From: Merluccius polli
Taxonomy: Eukaryota > Chordata > Actinopteri > Gadiformes > Merlucciidae
Direction of reading: 5' to 3'
Assembly (NCBI GenBank): GCA_030340625.1
Contig: JAOPHQ010002558.1
Location: 538,501 to 602,500 of the forward strand
DNA: 64,000 nt
Part shown: positions 56,330 to 64,000 of the stretch, one piece after another
Numbering within the stretch: the stretch's first letter is position 1
How the letters are laid out: each line of letters opens with the position of its first letter
The notes under the pieces: generated by a model
Seen by the model: the letters and a program-made list of their open reading frames with translations, nothing else
What the model was told of the DNA's origin: nothing
Databases searched by the model: none
Made by a program: the position numbers and the translations under genes

Positions 56330-56573
56330 AATATATTCCTCCGCTTCACCTCCACCTTCAGATCCGACCACTTCTTTTTCACCTGTGTGTGTGTGCGCTG
56401 CTCGGACCCCACGGCATGTACCGCCTCACACACACGCTCCCACTCATTTCCTTCCTCTTCATATTGATCCCTGCTGACAGGGGACCAGAGAGAATCTCCC
56501 TCCGCGGCTCCACGTCATTCACCACAATCTCCAACTCGGACTCTGTGAAATGTCTTTTCTTTCCTTTGTTCAT
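56330..56573 (-). pseudogene. Harbinger Myb/SANT-like DNA-binding protein remnant
   Basis: Starts MNKGKKRHFTESELEIVVND, continues EPRREILSG and NMKRKEM. After a frameshift the helix THTQVKKKWSDLKVEVKRR appears in another frame near 56340-56395. This trihelix-like arrangement matches the accessory protein of Harbinger elements, which is encoded opposite the transposase. A frameshift and early end make it inactive. Confidence 0.7.
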
Positions 56574-56777
56574 GCTTGTGTTACACTCAGAGAGTGCAAG
56601 CTGACTCAAGGGTTGGCATATTTTAGAAAAGATGTTATTCTGAAAGAATAAATTAAACAAAAGACAAGTGAGTCGGCTGGTCTTCAGTGGCTTTACTGGA
56701 CCCGATTAACTGCCAACTGAAGAACGCAGCGCAGCCCACAGTTTATATAGCCGCGGGTGGTCTCGTGCCTTTAATAC

Positions 56778-56822
<45 letters not shown>

Positions 56823-57213
56823 CTTAAAATTGAATGGGGGGTGTTTGTAAAAATGCCAAATAAAGTGCATAATATAAAATAACACATTTAAGTAAGTGGC
56901 AATCATATATAAATATCCTCTGTGCCACACTTGCTTGTTTTATCTGATCGGATAGAGGTGAATCTCAGGTCCAGGGCCTATTTACATATATTTGCATATT
57001 TAAATGGGGGTGTGGACAGGGAGGAGTTTGCCACCTCTGCATTTGCGCTCAGCTCCACGTTGGTCGGGAAGTACACAAGAAACGTGCTTGGATCCATGCG
57101 TACGCACACTTTGATACATCTGAATGTATTTGTGCGTACGACAGTTTCTGGGTTTTGGCGTACGCCAAGTTTCAGTAGGAAATCCACGCAAGTCTTCTTA
57201 CATGAGGCCCCTG

Positions 57214-57430
57214 GGGTCTCTTTTATATGAAAGAGGGCCTTATGGACAAGCAAATGAATTTGGTGGCTCTAGCCCAACTGGAAGCGTTGGAAATGGGTTG
57301 GGAGGTCATCAGAAGAACACCATTAGAGGTCAGAGAAGTACACTTGGGGGTGACCTAGAGAAGGGGTCTCTTTTAGATGAAAGAGGGCCTCAAGGACATA
57401 AGATTATCAATTTAGTGGCTGTAGGTACAC
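57214..57430. repeat. Diverged tandem copies related to the foldback element
   Basis: Two units of about 150 bp share GGTCTCTTTTA(T/G)ATGAAAG and GTGGCT(C/G)TAG. The first also matches the outer arm of the foldback at 54747-55007 (CTAGCCCAACTGGAAG, GAGGTCATCAGAAGA). The Harbinger therefore inserted at the edge of or within this older repeat. Confidence 0.6.
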
Positions 57431-58028
57431 AGACCCCTATCTCTCCCTTGCTCAGTCCCTTTTTCTATTTTTCCACATGTGCCAACATGCATAATATGAA
57501 ATAATCAAACAACAAAATAATGAGCCGTTGTCTCGTTTTTGTAATAGCATTATTTCATTATTGCAAAATAAATAGCATTTTTCCATAATCTGGTTCTGAC
57601 ATCCAAGATGAACAAAACAATATTACTACCCTATTTCTCAGTTTTTGCATGTACGGGAGACTTGGGACGGTTGCAACAAAAGCGAACGAACAACACCCCC
57701 CTTCCCCCAACAATTCTGCCAGCTCCCAGAAAGCCATTCCATCAACAAACAAGAAGTGGAATTTCATTCATTCAGAGTCACAGTTGTGGCATGTGTAAAA
57801 AGCATCTCCACTTGTGCAATCTGTATGTGCCCAGGACTTGCACACCCAGCACCATCCTGCCGGGACTTTCCAAATGAAAGGTTTCTAGGTTTCTACGTCA
57901 GCTGGCCAATATTGTCACTGTAACATGAGACTAGATGATGCACAGCGTTGCAGCTAGCAAGTGCTCGTAGCTAAAACATAATTTTATTCTGGTCTTAAAC
58001 ACTTCATTTCAAGTCACCGTCCAACATC
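57431..58028. other. Spacer between Harbinger/foldback block and LINE
   Basis: No supported coding exon. The last 100-150 bp probably are the 5' UTR of the LINE that starts at 58029. Confidence 0.4.
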
Positions 58029-59267
58029 ATGGCGGCAGGTAGCTACGGTCGGTGCGTTCGAAGTTGGACAGGTGCTAAGAATGCGCCACGAAAGTTGCCT
58101 TGTCAGCCTTCTTATAACTCAACAGAAGTACAAAAACTAAAACATAACCAGCGACTTATTTTTAGTTTTTGTGTAGGCTTGTGCATAACCCTACTTGTGT
58201 GCACTACAAAACACCGAGTTACGACCGGTAATGACACCTCACTCTGCTCTCCTGCGAATGGTAGTCAATATCTACTATACTCAACTTTTCTGAAAAATGG
58301 TAATGCCAGGGTTCCCACCACCAAACGGGACACTGGCCCATCCCGGACTCTTATCAGAAATATGTACCTTGTGGTGACGCTACTCCTGGCTGGCGATGTG
58401 GAGATAAACCCGGGGCCTTTGCCTCCTCTTGGTAGTGGATTGTCGGACAGCGCTGGTGGAATACCCGAGGTGAACTCTCCGACTGGAGGACATGGCTTGA
58501 TACAACAACCGGACCAGGACACCCAAGCGCTAGCGACCGGGATGCTGGCGGGAGTCGCCGGTGCAGCAGAGTCTATGCTTCAGGTGGTAACCAGACGACG
58601 GCTAACCAGCAGCAACCCGGGGTTGGACATGGATCCATCGCTTCTGGCTGAAAACCCAAGGCAATCGGGTGACATCGGAGGTAACGCTGTACCTGTGGGG
58701 ATCTCTCGGACCGGCTGGTGCCTGGGCCACGGCTCTGTACAACAACATGGCCAAAGCACTCAAGTGCTAGCGGGGATGCTGCAGGTTGCTTCGGAGGGGC
58801 GGCTAACCAGCAGTGAGCCGGGGTCACGGAGCAGTGGCGAGGGGGTGCATTCGCACCAATCGGTGGAGAGGGCACAGCGCACTGTCACTCCAGGTCAAAC
58901 ACATCCAATCAGGTCAGATCGTTTTGATGACAATGGCACCACATGTAGAACTGCACTCAGTAAGACTATTTTTAAAAAACGTAAATCCATAAAGCTGCAT
59001 CATACTCTTAATCATGCCAAGATTATCTGGGACCCAAAATGTAAGCCCAGGGGACTGCTCGGTGGTCACATAAACATTCGAAGCATTATACCAAAAAGTG
59101 ACCAAGTCCACCATTTGCTAAGTGACTCAAACTTGGATTTTTTATTTATCTCTGAAACATGGCTACACAGCAACTCCCCTATGGCTGGCTTAAATATACT
59201 CGGATACAACATTTTCAGACTGGACAGAACTGTGGGAAGGGGTGGAGGCAACGCCGGCTCTAGCTAA
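58029..59267 (+). CDS. LINE N-terminal frame with 2A-like motif and start of endonuclease
   Basis: A 412-residue open frame whose last few codons read into the inserted element. Residues 1-42 are basic/polar. Residues 43-58 (LIFSFCVGLCITLLVC) are a likely membrane or signal segment. Residues 113-130 are the 2A-like YLVVTLLLAGDVEINPGP. A Gly/Ser/Gln-rich spacer with two diverged internal repeats (QQPDQDTQALATGML, QQHGQSTQVLAGML; also RRLTSS and GRLTSS) follows. The endonuclease begins at about residue 341. By analogy with 2A elements in other LINEs, the ribosome would release a product of about 129 residues and continue with proline 130. Remarkably, this part of the element is still fully open. 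Confidence 0.75.
   Translation: MAAGSYGRCVRSWTGAKNAPRKLPCQPSYNSTEVQKLKHNQRLIFSFCVGLCITLLVCTTKHRVTTGNDTSLCSPANGSQYLLYSTFLKNGNARVPTTKRDTGPSRTLIRNMYLVVTLLLAGDVEINPGPLPPLGSGLSDSAGGIPEVNSPTGGHGLIQQPDQDTQALATGMLAGVAGAAESMLQVVTRRRLTSSNPGLDMDPSLLAENPRQSGDIGGNAVPVGISRTGWCLGHGSVQQHGQSTQVLAGMLQVASEGRLTSSEPGSRSSGEGVHSHQSVERAQRTVTPGQTHPIRSDRFDDNGTTCRTALSKTIFKKRKSIKLHHTLNHAKIIWDPKCKPRGLLGGHINIRSIIPKSDQVHHLLSDSNLDFLFISETWLHSNSPMAGLNILGYNIFRLDRTVGRGGGNAGSS
58392..58418 (+). other. 2A-like translational recoding motif GDVEINPGP
   Basis: The codons read G-D-V-E-I-N-P-G-P, matching the 2A core D-V/I-E-x-N-P-G-P exactly, after a hydrophobic run VVTLLLA as in viral and LINE 2A peptides. Separation would fall between G129 and P130 of the frame. 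Activity was not tested; the match is by sequence. Confidence 0.85.
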
Positions 59268-59292
59268 GTTGGCGCCCTAGGCAAGTTTGTCG

Positions 59293-59331
<39 letters not shown>

Positions 59332-59581
59332 GGTAGTGTGGGATTGTCAACGGGGGGGGGGTGGTAGTGCGCGATTGTCAACGGGGGGGGTGGTAGTGCG
59401 CGATTGTCAACGGGGGGGGGGGGTTAGTGCGGGATTGTCAACGGGGGGGGGTAGTGCGCGATTGTCAACGGGGGGGGGTGGTAGTGCGCGATTGTCAACG
59501 GGGGGGGGGGGGGGGGTTAGTGCGCAATTGTCAATGGGGGTTGTCAATGGGGGGGGGAGCGTGGTAGTGCGCTATTGTCAA

Positions 59582-59617
<36 letters not shown>

Positions 59618-59782
59618 GTGCGCAATTGTCAACGGGGGGGGGGGGGGGGGGGGGGGGGGGTGGTAGTGCGCGATTGTCGGGGCCGTCGGACCTACGGGCG
59701 CCCAAGGGTGCCTCACGGCGCCCCCTGGATGTGCGGCGCCCTTAGCATTTGCCTATACCGCCTATGCCACGGGCCGGCCGTG
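59249..59782. mobile_element. hAT-like element with G-run minisatellite in the LINE
   Basis: Flanking duplication GGTGGAGG (59241-59248 and 59783-59790). The ends CAACGCCGGCTC and CACGGCCGGCCC (right end complemented) are imperfect inverted repeats. GGCGCCCTAGGCAAG on the left faces GGCGCCC..AGCATTTGCC on the right. The interior (59297-59670) is about ten units of a poly-G run plus TAGTGCGCGATTGTCAAC. It splits the endonuclease frame, which resumes as VMFYVKEHL. Confidence 0.75.
59297..59670 (+). repeat. G-run minisatellite
   Basis: About ten units of TAGTGCGCGATTGTCAAC separated by runs of 7 to more than 30 guanines. The G-run length varies between units. Homopolymer lengths this long are also vulnerable to assembly error. 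Confidence 0.85.
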
Positions 59783-59790
59783 GGTGGAGG

Positions 59791-62416
59791 GGTAATGTTT
59801 TATGTGAAGGAACACCTTAAATGTGATCAGATAAAATGGGTTACTGTGCACAACCTGGAATGTATTGGATTGAAAGTAACCCTCTCTCCAGAAATGTCTT
59901 TTGTACTAGTGGGACTCTACAGGCCACCATCATCGTGCAGTGTTTTTTATGATGAACTACAGGACATACTGAAAGAATTCAATTCAAAGACTGAAATAAT
60001 CTTACTTGGGGATTTTAATATAAACTGGTTTGACAAAGCAAAACGACGGCCTCTAAAAACTCTTGCAGCAAAGTTTGATCTGTCTCAGATAATAACATGC
60101 TCTACTAGAATAACTAACACAACACAAACATGCATAGATCTGGTTTTTAGTAATAAATGTGATAGGATCCAGAAAACACACAGTCTTCTTACAGGTTTGT
60201 CAGACCACAACTTGATTTTGTTTTCAAGAAAGCTGTCTAAAAACAGACTGTTACGCCCACCCACCCAAACGAATGGACATGTAAGAGTGAGACTGAGAAC
60301 CTAAAACAAGCTTTAAATCAAATAAACTGGTGTGACCATTTGGTCAACAGTGATGCAAACAAAAAATGTGAAGAGTTTATGAAGGTGATCAAGGATACTA
60401 TGGCGCAATTTATGAAAAAGGTTAAACAAAAAACTCACAAAAAAAAACACCTACCATGGCTTGATGAGAACATATGGACACTGATGAAACAGAGAGACCA
60501 CGCTCTCAAGACATCTCTAAAAACAAAAACTGTACATGACAGACAGATATTTGTGTCACTGAGAAATAAGGTGGTGAAGGCTCTCAGAACTGCAAAAGCA
60601 ACATTTTTTATAAATGTAATCAGTAATGCTAGGGGGAATGCCAAAGAGATCTGGACAAACATTTTTTAAAAAAATGACAAATAGCAGTAACACACACAGA
60701 GAAATTAAAGAACTGCTGATAAATAACACTGTAGTCCAGGACCCTAAGAATATTGCAACAGCATTAAATACATATTTTATTGATTCTGTAGTACAGCTTA
60801 CACAGAGCACTGGTCCTAAAGTTAGCCATATAAGTCAGATGCTCATCAGCACCACAACACCAGTTTTTTAACATACACATGGTGTCTCAGGCACAGATCG
60901 ACAAGATCATCTGTGGGCTTAAAAGCTCTATGCTAAAGATGCCTATGGAATGGACACTCTATTTATTAAAACCTACAAGCAATCCCTCCTTTTACCAATC
61001 ACAACCATTGTTAATAACTCTATTGCCCAGCAGGTATTTCCAGACAGTTGGAAAAGTGCAGTAATTACTCCAATCCTCAAATCTGGTTACCCAACAATAA
61101 CTAGTAATTACCGACCAATTAGTATACTTCCTGCCATATCTAAAATAACTGAGAAATTGGTAGCAGAACAACTCATTCAACACCTAAATAATAGTTCTAT
61201 GCTTAACAGCATGCAGTTTGGGTTTAGAAAACACCACTCAACTGAGACGGCTGTCTGCTTTTTTGGGGAAAATGTTAAATCTAAACTTGATGCTGGCGGT
61301 GTTATAGGGGCCTTGACCTTAGAAAAGCCTTTGATACAGTAAACCATCAGATACTGTTACATAAGCTCACTCACTTCAACTTTTCTGATGACTCATTGAA
61401 ATGGATGGAGTCTTACCTAACATCACGGACACAGTGTGTTAGAGTGCAACATACTACATCAAACATTTGCTTAAACACACTTGGAGTACCACAAGGTTCT
61501 ATATTAGGTCCACTGCTGCTTGTATATCAACGATCTGTCAAGTTGTTGTCCTGCATCAGTAACCTGCCAGCTATATGCAGATGATGCAGTGCAATACATC
61601 CATGCAAAAGATAAACTTCTAGCTGCACAACAATTAACATCAGTCATGAACAATGTATGTATGTGGCTCCGAAACTCACACCTTCATCTTAATGTGTCAA
61701 AGACTGTCTGCATGTATTTTACAAAAAGAGGTACCACTGAACCTGATCCCAGCATCATGGTGCATGGCGGGAAACTGGACGTTGTTCAAGAATTCAAATA
61801 CCTTGGTGTAATTATAGACTCAGAACTTGGTTTTAGGCAACATGTTAAAACAACTATAGGAAAAGTAAAATTTAATTTAGCTAACTTTAGATACATTAGG
61901 AATAACTTATCCCTTGAGTCAGCTACATTGTATTTTAACGCAATGATCATGTCACATATGTGTTACTGTTTAACTAGTTGGGCATCAGCTAATGTCACAA
62001 CTTTAAAAGCCATCAAAACATTATACAAACAAGCATTGAAAACTCTAGACAGAAAGCCCAAAACATACCATCATTGTCATATACTGAAAAAACATAAACT
62101 ATTGGACTGGGATAACTATGTTAAATACAATGATACAGTTTTAACCTACAAAATCTTCCATGGCTTGGCCCCTCCTCCTCTACAGGCATTTATCAAAAAA
62201 AGCACAAACAGGGTTACCAGAGCCAGTTCCAGGGGTGACTGCTCTGTACCATTTAGGAAGAGCGCCTTTGGTCAGGCAGTGTTCTCATACAGAGCTTCTC
62301 ACACCTGGAACACAATTCCTAGCTCAATTAGAGAACTACCAACATTAAATTCCTTTAGTAGACACGTAAAATCATGGCTACTGGATAATCAAACCTGTCA
62401 ACATAACTCTGCATAG
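59791..62416 (+). pseudogene. LINE endonuclease end, reverse transcriptase and C-terminus
   Basis: The frame resumes after the insertion and runs to a stop near 60304. It continues with breaks through segments at 60340-60669, 60626-60871, 60879-61342, 61396-61584 and 61520-62416. The RT palm motif YADD is intact and the last 298 residues are open. Frame breaks lie around 60300, 60665, 60870, 61310 and 61510. Confidence 0.8.
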
Positions 62417-62689
62417 TCTGTAGTTGTTCCTTATTTTTGTATTATTTATTCTAAAATGTGTGCAATATCTTACACTTGTTTATCTTTTATAATCTGTGCA
62501 AAATGTGTTTTTATTTATTTTTAAAGGACCATCAAACCTGTCAAGGGACAAAAGATGGAAATTAGCCTTATGGCTATAAGCTTATATATTCTGCATTTGT
62601 CTCAAATGTTATTAATATATGCTGTCCCTTTGTTAAATAAATAAACTTCAAACTTCACTGCAGGGGTGGATTTGGGGCTGATTTTTGGT

Positions 62690-64000
62690 TTTATTTTCTT
62701 CAATTATTTTTGCCTTCTTCCGCAGAAATTCATTGTTTTATGTCTCTAATGCCTCCTTCACAGGAGTTTCTGTAAGGATGGCAGTGGAGCGTCGTTTCCT
62801 GCCTTTTGCACATTCTTTTCTGGCTCCTGCTTTGGGATGTGGCCAGATAGCTTCTGGTGAGAAGTCTTCTGTACCCATCCCAGAGATTGATGGTCTTAAG
62901 GGAGACGCACAGAAGGAAGGTGGCCCTGTCGGAGGAGGTGGTGCTGTTGGAGGAGGCACAGCGGAAGGTGGCCCTGTTGGAGGAGGTGGCCCTCAGAGGA
63001 GGCACAGCAGAAGGTGGAAGAAGACAGTCAGTGACCAGGGACGGTGCAAAGTCACAATACTGGAATATCCCCCTATTAAATAGCCAAATCCCTGTGCATC
63101 TAAATCCTGCATGCCCATTTGTGGGTGTTGCTGCCTGTGGCAGGGACTCCCTGACAATGCCTGGGATGTCGTAAATTGACATTGTTAACCCTGGATGGGT
63201 TTTCATCCAGTAGTTGCTGAATGAGTTGACGACTCTTTTAAGGGGCACATACACACTTCTGTGTGCTGCAACTTGTGAGAGCAGTAGGAGGGGGGGAGGA
63301 TAGCAGGACAATAAAATAACTTCGAACTCTGAGGAGCTCTTCGTATGGAGCTGGAAGTGCTTCAAGTATACCAGGAAATCTGCTTCTTGCATCTACCCTG
63401 ATTCGTTGGCTGTCCCAATGCAGCCAGGTGGGCCATCCCGGATTAAATGAGATTTAAAGTGCACACGTGAGAAAATGAACATTGGTGGTATGGTGTATCT
63501 GAGTGCATTGATTGCATAGGCTAGTGTGACAAGTGTGCCTCTTTCTGCTGAAGTTGCCTTTTACCACATCTTGCAACAACCATTTTGGGATTTTGGACTG
63601 TCGTTATCCCTGTTTCATCCATGTTCCACATGTTTTGTGGTTGACACTTGTGCTGTCCATAACCTTGCTGAGATTGTCAAAGAAGTTATTAACATTCGAG
63701 ACACTCTCTTTAGAAAGCCAGTGAACTAGTCAACACCAGCCAAACTGGTCTCACTCCACTTTGGCAGAAAGTTGCAGCTTTAGTGAGAGGCTAGTTGAAA
63801 GGCAAACTTCCGAACCTCTCTCTCTCTCTCTCTCTCTTTTTCTCGTATATGTATCTTACCTCTTTGGGACTCAACCCAAAGTATATAGTATATGCCAGCT
63901 GCCCTTTTTAAATACTCTCTGAGGCTCCTCTCTTGGTCCTCTGAGAACACTTGGGACTCTTGATGATCCAGTTCCTTGCTCCTGGTAACTTATCCGATCC
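62690..64000 (-). pseudogene. Jerky/pogo-type DDE transposase remnant
   Basis: Read on the minus strand from the right edge: a psq/CENP-B-like HTH piece (QVFSEDQERSLREYLKRAAG, then GLSPKEVRYIYEK after a frameshift, about 63845-63965); the DDE start NMDETGITTVQNPKMVVARC (about 63540-63625); then, after a gap, SNYWMKTHPGLTMSIYDIPG, ESLPQAATPTNGHAGFR, TGIWLFNRGIFQYCDFAPS (62990-63240). This order matches DDE_1 (Jerky/Tigger-like, pogo group) transposases. The middle of the catalytic domain is missing and several frames are broken. The element continues beyond the window. Confidence 0.75.
63815..63839 (+). repeat. (TC)n microsatellite
   Basis: About eleven CT units inside the Jerky-like remnant, between its HTH and DDE parts. 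Confidence 0.8.

Larger units (their letters stand above)
55011..57210. mobile_element. Harbinger transposon, internally deleted, 2.2 kb
   Basis: TIRs GGGCCTCATGTACGAAG and CTTCTTACATGAGGCCC, with GCGTACGCAC-rich subterminal repeats at both ends. The target duplication is CTG (55008-55010 and 57211-57213). It carries the two Harbinger genes as fragments: a transposase N-terminus (plus) and a Myb/SANT-like protein (minus). Most of the transposase including its DDE core is missing. A (TAA)n array is at 56779-56821. A separate 747-bp element is inserted in the transposase. Confidence 0.85.
58029..62655 (+). mobile_element. CR1/L2-like non-LTR retrotransposon (LINE), decayed
   Basis: An N-terminal domain with a 2A-like motif leads directly into an APE endonuclease (GHINIRSI, LDFLFISETWLHSNS, VGLYRPPSS, ILLGDFNINW, GLSDHNLI). 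RT blocks follow (NYRPISILPAISKITEKLV, MQFGFRKHHSTETAV, GVPQGSILGPLL, YADD at 61574-61585). The C-terminus has KTVCMYFTKRG, FKYLGVIIDS and WNTIPSSIRELPTLNSF. The 3' tail has AATAAATAAAC near 62637. At least five frame breaks and a 534-bp insertion at 59249 make it dead. The domain set is of the Jockey/CR1/L2 group; the exact clade is not assigned. Confidence 0.88.

Overview
The window is vertebrate nuclear DNA, most probably from a teleost fish. It has intron-bearing genes with GT-AG splice sites, dense CA/GA/TAA microsatellites, and a teleost-style mix of small DNA transposons (hAT, Harbinger, TTAA-type), DIRS and LTR elements, a CR1/L2-like LINE and a tRNA SINE. The species cannot be fixed from sequence alone. 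Gene order matches the human chromosome 20q13 block JPH2 - GDAP1L1 - FITM2 - R3HDML - HNF4A with the same relative strands. OSER1, which lies between JPH2 and GDAP1L1 in mammals, is not visible here.

Layout: 1-3.8 kb is jph2 intron 2, with a TIR element and a short LTR element. 3.8-6.2 kb (minus) holds the first two jph2 coding exons. jph2 and gdap1l1 are head to head across 1.5 kb. gdap1l1 (plus, six exons, 367 aa) fills 7.7-18.5 kb, its introns crowded with repeats and one unexplained antisense exon-like frame. fitm2 (minus, two exons) is at 21.5-22.6 kb. At 25.5-25.9 kb two minus-strand exons with splice sites, a stop codon and AATAAA form the 3' end of a gene I do not recognise. r3hdml (plus, five coding exons) is at 29.0-32.5 kb. 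hnf4a (plus) covers 34.5-50.1 kb. It has a short P2-type first exon at 34.47 kb, the P1-type first exon at 43.41 kb, and nine shared exons to 49.2 kb. The roughly 9 kb between the two starts contains a cluster of HNF1, GATA, FOXA and ONECUT-like motifs.

From 50.3 kb to the end the window is a transposon nest. A minus-strand DIRS-like tyrosine-recombinase element is split by a 1.1 kb hAT-type element. A foldback element is followed by a Harbinger whose transposase is itself interrupted by a 747 bp MITE. A decayed LINE has a 2A-like GDVEINPGP motif in its N-terminal frame and a G-run minisatellite element inserted in its endonuclease. A minus-strand Jerky/pogo-type DDE transposase remnant runs off the right edge.

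The host genes do not form a pathway. They are an ancient syntenic block: junctional membrane complexes (jph2), a GST-like tail-anchored protein (gdap1l1), ER lipid droplet biogenesis (fitm2), a secreted CAP protein (r3hdml) and a master liver/gut nuclear receptor (hnf4a). All coordinates were read by eye. Exon edges were set by splice consensus, reading-phase continuity and recognised family sequence. No alignments were run.
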